64,000 nucleotides of DNA from contig CAWJXB010000006.1 in assembly GCA_963846775.1 (NCBI GenBank), positions 310,001 to 374,000 of the forward strand. Reading direction: 5' to 3'. The stretch's first letter is position 1; each line of letters begins with the position of its first letter. The notes beneath the pieces were generated by a model. It worked only from the letters and a program-made list of their open reading frames with translations. It made no database searches and was not told where the DNA came from. The position numbers were made by a program, and so were the translations under genes. The stretch comes from CAVYXA01 sp963846775. Lineage in GTDB: Bacteria; Verrucomicrobiota; Verrucomicrobiia; Chthoniobacterales; UBA10450. This document shows, one piece after another, positions 52,093 through 60,625 of the stretch.

Positions 52093-53352
52093 ATGAAACG
52101 CAATCTTATTGCCTCTTTACTCTTCGCGTGTGCCGTCAATTACATCGCGGTCATCGCACTGTTTGGCCTTGTCGCCGCGCCAGCGCAAGGTGGCTCGTGC
52201 TCGGCGAGCCCTTGCCACATACCGAACCTGTTTGATCCGGACCTTGCGGAACTTAAGCCGACCAATAATGCGGAATTGGCTGACGTTGTTAAGGCGGCCC
52301 AGGACGCGATCAAGGGCAGTGGCAACAATCAGGAGGACCGGAGTTGTTACCCTAAAGCGATCACGCTCACGCTTTTCGATAAGCCTATCGCCGATGATCC
52401 TAAGCTGAATGACCTACTCGTTAAGGCGCGGATGGATGCAATCATCCAATACCTCAACGGTAACGGCGTTCCGGGGGACTACATCGACAGCTCCAGCGCA
52501 CCGCCAACTACTCGAACGCCGGGGGAACCGGGCTCTGATGGCACCGCGGATGTGGCCATTACCCTTGACCGCGACCCACCGGTTCTCAAAACGAATTCGA
52601 CGCCGCCGAAGGGCACAAAGGTCAAGCAGGGCGACCAGATCAAGATCCATGCGACCGCGAGCGAGCGCCACGATGACGGTCACAAGAGCTGGCCTTCGGG
52701 GGTCAAATCCATCCAGCTCATCGCCAACGGAATCCTGCAGGAGCAGAAGGACTTCGGCATGAAGCCGCCTCCCTGCAAAGTACAGCCCTTTGAGCCGATC
52801 TATACTGTCCCGAAGAATCCGCCTCCGATTGTGCACCTTCGCATATATACAGAGGATGCCACCGGACATGGCACGTTCGAGGAGGCGGATTTTCCAACCG
52901 AGGACTGGTACGGCACGCTGCGCGAGCACGCACAGGGTAATATATACAACGACACGGTCTACGTGCACTTCAGTTTCAACGAACAGGGCGACGACACGAT
53001 TAAGGGAAAGGGTCGGGTGGACAAGATGACGAGCGAGCCGGTGCAGTTCGTCAACCACACCATTACGCGTACGCTCCACATCAAGCCGGCCGAAGCTGAG
53101 TTTCCGATCAGCGGTAAGCGCGTCGGCGACGAATTTCAACTCGAGCTCCAGGTCCCGAAAGGCCAAAGACTATCGGTCGACATCACGAGCGATAATGGGA
53201 CGACCGAGGGTAGCCGTAGTGTGTTCGTGTCGGAGCCCTCCTACCACCCGAAAGTCAAGGCCCAGGACGGCGCGACGAACTCGTTTCACACAAACCTGGG
53301 CGGGAAGTTCCAGGTGGATGCCACGATCGAGATTCATCGCGCCAAACAGTAG
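52093..53352 (+). CDS. hypothetical exported protein
   Basis: This is an unrecognised 419-residue protein with a signal peptide (MKRNLIASLLFACAVNYIAV, cleavage around AQGGS). It has a helical N-terminal region about 45-130 and then a predicted beta-sandwich region (about 165-415) with several Ig-like strands (VYVHFSFNEQGDD, RSVFVSEPSYHPKV). It follows the OmpA-family gene by 15 bases and ends 60 bases before the convergent trmD. It may be an outer-surface or envelope protein of the same operon. Confidence 0.55.
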   Translation: MKRNLIASLLFACAVNYIAVIALFGLVAAPAQGGSCSASPCHIPNLFDPDLAELKPTNNAELADVVKAAQDAIKGSGNNQEDRSCYPKAITLTLFDKPIADDPKLNDLLVKARMDAIIQYLNGNGVPGDYIDSSSAPPTTRTPGEPGSDGTADVAITLDRDPPVLKTNSTPPKGTKVKQGDQIKIHATASERHDDGHKSWPSGVKSIQLIANGILQEQKDFGMKPPPCKVQPFEPIYTVPKNPPPIVHLRIYTEDATGHGTFEEADFPTEDWYGTLREHAQGNIYNDTVYVHFSFNEQGDDTIKGKGRVDKMTSEPVQFVNHTITRTLHIKPAEAEFPISGKRVGDEFQLELQVPKGQRLSVDITSDNGTTEGSRSVFVSEPSYHPKVKAQDGATNSFHTNLGGKFQVDATIEIHRAKQ

Positions 53353-53411
53353 TCCAAGCGCAGTCGTTGCAAACCTCACAAGCGTTGATCGCAATGATTC
53401 GCCTTTGATCG

Positions 53412-54122
53412 CTACCTCAGCAAATCGGGACGATTCTTTTTCGTTCGCTTCATCGCCTGCTCTTTTCGCCAGGCTGCAATCTCAGCATGATTTCCGGAAA
53501 GCAAGACCTCCGGCACCTTCCAGCTACGAAACTCGGCCGGGCGTGTGTATTGCGGTGCCTCGAGCAAGCCAGCGCTGAAGCTGTCGTCGGTGGCCGAGAG
53601 CTCGTGCCCGAGCGCGCCCGGCAAAAGCCTAACGACAGCATCGACAAGAACAACCGCGGCGATTGCGCCGTTGGTCAGCACGTAATCGCCGATTGAAATC
53701 TCAAGATCGACCAGGTGCTCGATTACGCGGTGATCCACTCCTTCGTAATGTCCGCATATGATGATGAGATGCGATTCGCGGGCGAGCTCGGCACCCATCT
53801 TCTGACAAAAGCGTCGCCCTGTCGGAGACATAAGAACCACTTTCGAGCTCTCTAGTTGGGCGTTAGATGTTCGGCCTTGGGTGTTGGGCGTTTTCTGTTT
53901 CAATTCTTCGACCGCGGCAAAGATCGGTTCGGGCTTCATCACCATCCCCTGCCCTCCTCCAAACGGCGCGTCATCGACGATGTGATGTTTATCGGTCGTC
54001 CAGTCGCGCAGATTGTGAATTCGAAGATCGACAATTCCCTTTTCCTGCGCCCGTTTCATCATGCTCTCGCTCAGCGGCGCGCGGCAGATTTCGGGAAACA
54101 GGGTAACAATGTCGATCTTCAT
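53412..54122 (-). CDS. trmD: tRNA (guanine-N1)-methyltransferase
   Basis: The 236-residue SPOUT methyltransferase makes m1G37 in tRNA. It has MKIDIVTLFPEICRAPL, GGGQGMVMKPEP (about 60-71) and CGHYEGVDHRV (about 119-129), then GDYVLTNGAIAAVVLVDAVV near 138, the knot region. The usual GDYVLSGGE is GDYVLTNGA here. The end LLSGNHAEIAAWRKEQAMKR matches the decayed copy at 50569. It follows ffh, rpsP and khpA in the classical ffh-rpsP-trmD order. The TGTCGATCTT word occurs twice (54024, 54110, the latter on its start codon region). Confidence 0.95.
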   Translation of the reverse strand: MKIDIVTLFPEICRAPLSESMMKRAQEKGIVDLRIHNLRDWTTDKHHIVDDAPFGGGQGMVMKPEPIFAAVEELKQKTPNTQGRTSNAQLESSKVVLMSPTGRRFCQKMGAELARESHLIIICGHYEGVDHRVIEHLVDLEISIGDYVLTNGAIAAVVLVDAVVRLLPGALGHELSATDDSFSAGLLEAPQYTRPAEFRSWKVPEVLLSGNHAEIAAWRKEQAMKRTKKNRPDLLR

Positions 54123-54143
54123 TTAGCAGAACGTCGAACGTTA

Positions 54144-54206
54144 CTGTAGCGGCGGTCTATGACCGCCGAAAACTAAGAAATCGGCGCTCGCAGAGCGCCG
54201 CTACAG
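54144..54206. repeat. intergenic TGTAGCGGCGG palindromic element
   Basis: TGTAGCGGCGGTCTATGACC... at the left and GGCGCTCGCAGAGCGCCGC then TACAG at the right give an imperfect inverted repeat. Near-copies are inside queG (16444) and at the kdsB end (22150). It lies between trmD and khpA. Confidence 0.55.
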
Positions 54207-54208
54207 AA

Positions 54209-54439
54209 TTACTCGACGATTTCGAGAGTGGCACGCTGGCCATGACGCGATGCTGAGCCATTGAGCAATGCGCGAATCGCCTGGATGGTCTGGCCGTTGC
54301 GACCAATGATCCGACCCACGTCACTCTGCCGAAGCTGGAGCTTGAACGAGGTCGTTTTGCCGCCGGGAATTTCCGTGAGCATCATTTCATCGGGAAATTC
54401 AATAAGCTGCCGGATCACAAATTCGAGAAATTCTCTCAT
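54209..54439 (-). CDS. khpA: KH-domain RNA-binding protein KhpA
   Basis: This KH-domain protein has about 76 residues from ATG 54439 (MREFLEFVIRQLIEFPDEM). The GxxG loop appears in VGRIIGRNGQTIQAIRALL near residues 46-63. KhpA proteins bind RNA and act with KhpB in cell-shape and translation control in Gram-positives; the family is conserved more widely. It sits in the ffh-rpsP-trmD cluster in the usual place. An upstream start at 54457 is possible. Confidence 0.9.
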   Translation of the reverse strand: MREFLEFVIRQLIEFPDEMMLTEIPGGKTTSFKLQLRQSDVGRIIGRNGQTIQAIRALLNGSASRHGQRATLEIVE

Positions 54440-54450
54440 GCGTAAAAAAC

Positions 54451-54481
54451 TAACCACGAATGCACACGAATAAACACGAAT
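54451..54481. repeat. dispersed CACGAAT repeat, copy 2
   Basis: TAACCACGAATGCACACGAA then TAAACACGAAT matches 34109-34141 with two changes, and again lies beside a start codon region. Confidence 0.7.
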
Positions 54482-54647
54482 TTTTGCGGTGCAAGCGAAA
54501 GGTGGATCGGCTTCTCCGAAGACGATGATAAATCAATCGCCGAAGGCGCAATTGCTCATGGTAGACTCTCGGAAAAGAGAAGTTGGCGGCAAAAGCCGCA
54601 TTTGCTTGCCAACGCGTTGCGGACAACGCATTCCACCGATGTCGACG

Positions 54648-54962
54648 CTAACTCACGCTTGATTCCGCAACCGGCGTAGGCGACGCCGCAGGTGTCGTTT
54701 TCACCGGCGATGCTTTCGCTCCTTGTTCCTTGTTCTTCTTGATCAGACTGCGGACGGTATCGCTGGGCTGTGCGCCTTTGCCGATCCAATAGTCGGCCCG
54801 GTCGAGATTGATCGTACTGTTGTGATCTGGCTTTTTTGGATCGTACGTGCCAATGATCTCGATGAATTTTCCATCGCGCGGGCTGCGTTTATCGGCGACG
54901 ACGATTTTGTAATACGGGCGATTCAAGGCGCCTTCTCTTCGTAATCTGATTGCAACTGCCAT
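54648..54962 (-). CDS. rpsP: 30S ribosomal protein S16
   Basis: This S16 starts MAVAIRLRREGALNRPYYKI with VVADKRSPRDGKFIEIIGTY, a normal S16 core over residues 1-78. The final 25 residues are an Ala/Pro/Thr/Ser-rich extension (TTPAASPTPV). It follows ffh by 84 bases and precedes khpA, and neither rimM nor rplS is in the cluster. The gap to khpA (54440-54647) contains the CACGAAT repeat and no gene. Confidence 0.95.
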   Translation of the reverse strand: MAVAIRLRREGALNRPYYKIVVADKRSPRDGKFIEIIGTYDPKKPDHNSTINLDRADYWIGKGAQPSDTVRSLIKKNKEQGAKASPVKTTPAASPTPVAESSVS

Positions 54963-55046
54963 GGTAGTGTTAAGTGTTAAGTCTAAAGTCTAAAGTCTTA
55001 AGTGTTGGCTAATCGCCGCAGGCAAATCCTTCTCAAAACTTCACAC

Positions 55047-56357
55047 TTAAACCTTAAAACTTTTCATCATCTTCTTCATCTTGCCCGCGCTCTTCATCAT
55101 TTTTCGCATTTGACCGAAGCGTCGGAGCAAATCGTTTACCTCGGTGACCGTGGTGCCGCTGCCACGCGCGATTCGCTTACGACGCCGGGCATTTAAAATG
55201 TCGGGGCGCGTCCGCTCTTCGCTTGTCATCGAAAGCACGATCGCTTCGGTGCGGGCAAGCTGCTTCTCGTCCACTGAGAGGCCCTGCACGTTACCCATTC
55301 CGGGCAACATGCCAAGGATATTCTCCAGCGGCCCCATCCGGCGCATCATTTTGAATTGCGTCAGGAAATCGTTGAAATCGAAGGAGGCGGTGCGGAGCTT
55401 GCGCTCGAGCCGCTCCGCTTCCTCCAACTCGACTGCTTCGGCCGCTTTCTCGACCAGTCCGACGACGTCGCCCATCCCGAGAATCCGGCCGGCGAGTCGC
55501 TCCGGCACGAACAGCTCGAATTGATCCAGCTTTTCGCCCGTGCCGACGAACTTGATCGGACGATGGGTGACCGTGCGCATCGACAGAGCCGCGCCGCCGC
55601 GGGCGTCGCCATCGAGCTTCGTTAGGATGATTCCGGTGATTTCCAGCGCGTCGTTAAAGTGAGTGGCCACGCTGACCGCGCGCTGCCCCGTCGCCGCATC
55701 GACCACCAGCAGGATTTCCTCAGGCTGGAGAAAATCCTTGAGCCGTTTGAGCTCGTTGATCAGTTCTTCGTCAATCTCCTGGCGACCGGCCGTGTCAAAG
55801 ATGTTGATGTCGGCAGATTCCTGCTCCGCCCAGTCCAAGCTCGCGGCTGCCGCGCGCTGCACATTCTTCTCAGTCGACTCCGGTTTGTAGACCGGCACGT
55901 CGATCTGTTTTCCGAGCGTGGCGAGCTGCTCAATCGCCGCCGGCCGCTGCAAATCGCACGCGATCAACGCCGGCGCGCGTCCCTGTCTTTTCAGATAGCG
56001 CGCCAGTTTCGCCGATGAAGTCGTTTTGCCGGAGCCATTCAGTCCAACGATCAAAATCCGCGTTTTCTCTGGCAACCGCACTGCCTCGGCATCACCACCG
56101 AGTAATGCCGTCAGTTCATCGTAAAAGATTTTCACGATCTGCTGGCCCGGTGTGATGCTGCGCAACACCTCTTCGCCCAGCGCTTTTTCTTTTACGCAAG
56201 CGATGAAATGTTTCGCGACTTGGAAATCCACATCGGCTTCGAGCAGCGCCAGCCGGACATGTCGCAGCGCATCATTGATGTTCGATTCGCTGATCTTTCC
56301 GTGCCCTCGCAGGTCCTTGAAGATCTCCTGAAGTTTATCGCTGAGCTGGGAAAACAT
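55047..56357 (-). CDS. ffh: signal recognition particle protein Ffh
   Basis: Ffh binds signal sequences and, with 4.5S RNA and FtsY, delivers nascent membrane proteins. From ATG 56357 (MFSQLSDKLQEIFKDLRGHG) it has about 436 residues. The GTPase motif VGLNGSGKTTSSAKLARYLK lies near residue 104, with DTAGRQ near 188, TKLDGDARGG near 245 and the M domain with LGMLPGMG near 345. The open frame to 56660 is only the out-of-frame tail of the deacetylase gene and is not used. The gene leads the ffh-rpsP-khpA-trmD cluster. Confidence 0.96.
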   Translation of the reverse strand: MFSQLSDKLQEIFKDLRGHGKISESNINDALRHVRLALLEADVDFQVAKHFIACVKEKALGEEVLRSITPGQQIVKIFYDELTALLGGDAEAVRLPEKTRILIVGLNGSGKTTSSAKLARYLKRQGRAPALIACDLQRPAAIEQLATLGKQIDVPVYKPESTEKNVQRAAAASLDWAEQESADINIFDTAGRQEIDEELINELKRLKDFLQPEEILLVVDAATGQRAVSVATHFNDALEITGIILTKLDGDARGGAALSMRTVTHRPIKFVGTGEKLDQFELFVPERLAGRILGMGDVVGLVEKAAEAVELEEAERLERKLRTASFDFNDFLTQFKMMRRMGPLENILGMLPGMGNVQGLSVDEKQLARTEAIVLSMTSEERTRPDILNARRRKRIARGSGTTVTEVNDLLRRFGQMRKMMKSAGKMKKMMKSFKV

Positions 56358-56439
56358 GTCGATAAAGCCGCCCGCGTTGTGGGCCTTCCGTGCCGGATGC
56401 CCGGCGATTGGGGCACAGATAGCACGTGCCCTCTCCAAT

Positions 56440-57709
56440 TTATTTCTTGTCGGCGTCGGCGATGCCGAGGTTGCCCCGGCTGCACTTTCTTCAATCCCAA
56501 ATGTCCAGTGCGCTTCGACTTTTTTGCCTTCGGATTTCGCCGTGACAATCACTGTGCAAGTTTTATCCCGCAGTTTTTGCGTAACTTGATAGGAAACAGT
56601 GCCGGTTTTCTGATCGAAGCTCGCCGGGACAAGCCCGAGGCCACTTACCCGCATCTGCACACTGGCCGGATCGATCTGGCCTAATCGAGCTCAAGTTCGC
56701 CTTGAACAAGCGGCAGCGCAGTCCGAACCGTTTCGCCGTCGGCGGGTTGAGTCTGACAAACTGGCCGCGCCCACTGCGGCAACCGCTGGCGCACCGGGCG
56801 CGCCGCTGGATGCCCGATAATCTTGACCGCATCTGCAAACACTTTGGGTTTGTTCGCCTCAGATCAAGTAGCGGCCGAGCGAATCGAGTGGTGAGCGTGT
56901 AAGTGATCGGCTGCCCGTAAACGGTGAAGATCGCTTCGTAGCCGGCATTTTTCGCAATCTCTTTGACGTGATCGTTGTAGAAATCCGTACGGGAAGTGCG
57001 AAGCAATTGACCTTGATCCCAAGTTTCTGCTCGAGAGTCTGCTTGGAGCCGAGCAATCTCGTCTTGCAGCCATTGCTGGTATTCCTGCGGATTCAGCCTT
57101 TTCTTCGCGACTTTGTCGTAAGGCTTGCGCAGATCCTGATGCGTCTCGGAATGCGCTTCGATATCAACGCCGGCGTCGCGCATATCGCCTGAGCTGCTCC
57201 CACGTCATCGCTTCTCCGCCGCCGAAATGCCCGCCCCGCACGCCTTCGGTGTAAATAAACATCGTGAATGGGTGTAGCCGAATTTTTTCAGAATCGGCCA
57301 GGCGACTTCGTATTGCGATTTCCAGCCATCATCGAACGTAATAACGGCGCATCGGGGCGGAATATTATTTCTCGCTGCGTCTTCCACGCCAGCAGATCTT
57401 GCATGCCGATGACTGTGATGCCGCTTTGTCTTTCAGCTCCTGCATCTGTTTCTCGAAATCTTCCGGCGTGATCTGCGGTATCAGGGCGACGCACATTGTT
57501 CACGAATCGGTGATAGCCAAAGATGATGACCTGCGCGGTTTGATCGACAACTGGCTTGCTCGGTTTCGGCGGAGCCGGCGTCGAGGCGCGGCAGGCGTCG
57601 GACTCGGCGACGGCGTCGCCTTGGCCTTCGCCGCAAGAGAATCGTGCAGATGAAAATGGAACAGGCTAAATCCAAAAAGGAGGACGGGAACAGTGAATCG
57701 TGTGAACAT
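56440..57709 (-). pseudogene. polysaccharide deacetylase, multiply frame-disrupted
   Basis: Pieces in several frames belong to one gene. ATG 57709 with a signal peptide (MFTRFTVPVLLFGFSLFHFH) and a proline-rich linker comes first. The NodB core follows: CAVITFDDGWKSQYEVAWPI near 57290-57350, then IEAHSETHQDLRKPYDKV near 57140. Last is a YEAIFTVYGQPITYTL segment near 56930. The tail (QMRVSGLGLVPASFDQKTG) continues to a TAA at 56442-56440. At least four frame changes are needed to join them. The intact protein would be a secreted polysaccharide deacetylase acting on peptidoglycan or chitin-like glycans. Real decay or a poor-quality contig stretch are both possible. Confidence 0.8.
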
Positions 57710-57905
57710 GAAAGAAGTATCGCCTTTATGTGCGCGCGCGCAAAAAACAAGCGCTTTTTGCTCACACCGACGTCGGCTGGCTAGCAAGTCGCCAGCCGGA
57801 CAGGCCAGGCAGGCTGACATTTAAACTAGCAGTTTGGCGCGCTTCGCACGCGAAACGCGACAAGACGGACTGGCCGAAAAATCGCTCTTCTGGTATTTAT
57901 TACAG

Positions 57906-58686
57906 ATGTCGCGCCTAATTCTGACGGGGCTTTGGCTGGGTCTGCTCCTCGCGCTGGCCGGCTGCGCTACCGGACCGAGCCCCGTCAACGTCAAGGACAC
58001 GAGCAAGACATTTACGACCGTAGTGATCGACGCGGGCCATGGCGGACGCGATAACGGTGCTTATCGGCGCTATGGGCCGCCGGAAAAAATGGTCGCTCTT
58101 GACGTGGCAAAGCGCGTCGAACGCAAGTTGCACGACACCGACCTGAGGACGGTCATGACGCGCACGGAGCGACGTTTTCATCCCACTCGATGACCGCGTC
58201 GAGATCGAAAATCGACAGAACAATGCGATTTTCGTCAGCATTCATTTCAATGACGCGCGTCGCACGGGAATCAAGGGGTTCGAGACGTACTATCATGCGC
58301 CCCAATCGGCCGAGTTGGCCCACCGAATCCAGTCGAAGCTGGTCACGATTCCTCGCTCGGCCAATCGCGGTGTGCACGTGGCCAACTTTCGCGTTTTGCG
58401 CAAGGCGAATCAGCCGGCCGTGCTCGTCGAATGCGGTTTCCTGAGCAATCGGAGCGATGGCCGGCAGGCGCGCGACGCGGACTATCGCGAGATGCTGGCC
58501 GATAAGATCGCGGAGGCAATTGTCGAACAGCGTTATGGTGGCGGTGCTTATCGTGCGACAAGCCGCACTGCCCTCGAGACGTTGCCACCGAGTGAAGGCC
58601 CGGGCCTCGCGCACGGCGGCGCGTTTGAGCGAGATCTTCAGATGAGAATTCTTTGCCACGCTCTTCCCGGCCGATCGCCGCGATGA
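57906..58686 (+). pseudogene. N-acetylmuramoyl-L-alanine amidase, frame-disrupted lipoprotein
   Basis: ATG 57906 (MSRLILTGLWLGLLLALAGC, lipobox LAGC) starts an amidase of the AmiC/CwlM type. The zinc-site start TVVIDAGHGGRDNGAYRR is present. After TRTERRF near 58180 the frame is lost. It resumes one frame over with FIPLDDRVEIENRQNNAIFV, SIHFND, GFETYYHAP and VLVECGFLSN near 58420, then runs to about 58686. One base separates the two parts. The intact enzyme would cleave the muramyl-peptide amide bond during cell separation or wall turnover. It is convergent with the MFS gene, and the true 3' end may be earlier. Confidence 0.85.
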
Positions 58687-59893
58687 TGATCAGCGCGACG
58701 AAAATCACCGCAGCGAACAAGTGCCAGACCTTTCGCGTAATCGGGATGCCCGCCGGCATCGCGAAAATGATCGGCTAGCCGCGCTTCCACCACCGAGTGT
58801 TCGCGGCCAGCAAATTGCCAAGTTGATAGGCAAATCCCGGAAACGTGCCTCGCAGTTCGCCGGCGAAAGCTCATTCAGATGCACTGGCACGATTCCCCAC
58901 GCGCCTTGCACCATAAATTGCATGGCAAACCCGCCGATCACAGCAGCGTGATCGTTGGCGAGAAAACCCAGAGCCGGAATCAGCAGAAGCCCGCAAATGG
59001 CCGCTAAGATAATGCAACGCCGCCGGCCAAATCGTTGTGACAAATGGCCGACGACGATTCCGCCGCAGATCGCGCCAATGGCATAAATGATGCCGATTCT
59101 CGATTTCGCGTCCGACACTCAGGCCGCGCTGCGGTCAGAAACGTTTGATATTGGTCCTGCGTCCCGTGCGACATTGCATTAAACGCCGTCATAAGGAGAA
59201 TGACGTAGAGAAAAAGCAGCCAATGCTGTTTCAAGGTAGCGACCAGGTTAGACCAAAAATTGATGGTCGATCTTCGACTTCGCTCAGGACAAGCCTTTGC
59301 TGGAGCCAGGTCGGCGATTCCGGAACGTGCGCACGAATGTAGAGAACCAGCAACGCCGGCAGCGCGCCGACAACGAACAGGCGCGCGCCAGCCAAAGAAC
59401 GGAAACACAATCCGTAAACAAGCGCCGCAAACAGATAGCCAAACATGTATCCCTGCTGCAAAATGCCGGAGAACAATCCACGCGATTCGGTCGGTAACGA
59501 TTCCATCGCCAGCGATGCGCCCAGGCCCCATTCACCGCCCATCCCGATTCCGTAAAGCGCACGAAAAATCAGGAGCACGGTGTAATTCGGCGCGAAGGCC
59601 GTGAGCAACTCCATTACCGAGTAAAAGACGATGTCAATCATTAGGGGGAGCCGACGCCCGAAGCGATCGCCCAGTAAGCCAAACAAAAACGCCCCCACCG
59701 GTCGCATGGCCAGGGTAATGGTCAGCGCATAACTGATGTTCGCCACGGTCGTCCGGAAATCGTGCGCCATGGGTACGATCACGAACGTGAGTAGAAAAAA
59801 ATCGAACGCATCGAGTGCCCAACCGAGGAAACAGGCGAGAAAGGTGTGGCGCTGGATGCGGTTCAGGGATTTGAACAGCCGAAGCGCTTCCAT
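58638..59893 (-). pseudogene. MFS transporter (MHS-type), frame-disrupted
   Basis: The N-terminal half (ATG 59893) is a convincing 12-helix MFS protein of the metabolite:H+ symporter group. It has GWALDAFDFFLLTFVIVPMA, then GDRFGRRLPLMIDI near 75 and IGMGGEWGLGASLAMESLP near 115. The middle and C-terminal halves lie in two other frames (NLVATLKQHWLLFLYVILLM near 59190; SRIGIIYAIGAICGGIVVGH near 59080, then ITRKVWHLFAAVIFVALIII near 58700). Two or three single-base shifts are required. In addition, an intergenic repeat is inserted in the large central loop. The substrate is likely a monocarboxylate or sugar acid. Confidence 0.8.
59272..59295. repeat. TTCGACTTCGCTCAGGACAAG repeat inside the MFS gene
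   Basis: The element CTTCGACTTCGCTCAGGACA and four more bases belongs to the GAGCGAAG intergenic family (17381, 35261, 40650). On the gene strand it encodes LVLSEVE between PTWLQQR and the next helix, so it lies in the central cytoplasmic loop. Confidence 0.7.
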
Positions 59894-60042
59894 AAACAGA
59901 ATTCCAAATCCGAATATCGAAATCCGAAAGAATTTTCAAAACTAGAATACTGAAAATTCCTGTTGCGCGCGAAGTCGCCTTTTGCTCGACGTTCATTCGT
60001 CATTGCCGTTCGAGGGTCCCCATTTCTCTGCTAGCTTTTTGC

Positions 60043-60429
60043 ATGCGCTACCTGGTTAAGGCGAAATTGAAATCGAGCAGGGCTGCGTCCCTGTTACGTT
60101 CGATCGATAATGGGACGCTCGGCCGCGGCTCGATCGCGGGCGACGAATATCTGCACAACATGAATGAGGCCCGGCTGAACGATGCCGGCGTAGCTACCTG
60201 GGTTGAGACCTGTTTCTGCGATCCGCCGCTGGCCGAGGAGCGACCGTATTGGGAGGAATACTTCGAGCTGATCAGCGTGAGAGACGCCCACTCGCGCCGC
60301 ACCTGCCGGCACGAAAACGGGACCGAGCCCTGGGCCTGTTGCGACTGCAATTGCACGAAGAAGCTGGAAGCACGGCTCGTCACCCATGGCGAATCCTTCC
60401 GGGAGAACCTGCGCACGCAGGATCGATAA
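60043..60429 (+). CDS. conserved hypothetical protein with Cys-rich tail
   Basis: The 128-residue soluble protein has a compact N-terminal domain (MRYLVKAKLKSSRAASLLRS, then GRGSIAGDEYLHNMNEARL). A C-terminal cysteine cluster WACCDCNCTKKLEARL (about 97-112) could bind a metal or cluster. I recall similar proteins as conserved hypotheticals in several phyla, but no function. It is followed after 196 bases by metH. Confidence 0.6.
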   Translation: MRYLVKAKLKSSRAASLLRSIDNGTLGRGSIAGDEYLHNMNEARLNDAGVATWVETCFCDPPLAEERPYWEEYFELISVRDAHSRRTCRHENGTEPWACCDCNCTKKLEARLVTHGESFRENLRTQDR

Positions 60430-60559
60430 CGTTCCGCTGGCGGCGCGGTGTAACGGGGCTCGAGCAAGAGCAGGAGCAAGAGCAGGAGGAAGAGCATGGG
60501 AAGTTTCCATGTTCGACGTTCCTTCGTCATTCGTGCTTGGTCATTCCAATAACACATCT

Positions 60560-60575
60560 ACGCATCATGATGCGT
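60560..60575. promoter_or_regulatory. 16-bp perfect palindrome upstream of metH
   Basis: ACGCATCATGATGCGT is a perfect palindrome 51 bases before the metH start codon and may be an operator. I see no riboswitch-like structure in this gap, which otherwise contains GAGCAAGAGCAGG-type low-complexity sequence. Confidence 0.4.
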
Positions 60576-60625
60576 CAATTTGTTTCTTGATCCCGGCCCG
60601 AAACACCGTTTAGTTCACGGCTATC

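Noticed and set aside
55047..56660. Ffh with a 101-residue N-terminal extension
   Set aside because: The extension is the tail of the upstream deacetylase read in the same frame by chance of a missing stop. Ffh starts at 56357.
60430..60625. SAM or cobalamin riboswitch before metH
   Set aside because: I see none of the conserved box elements; the gap is short and rich in GAGCAAGAGCAGG low complexity.
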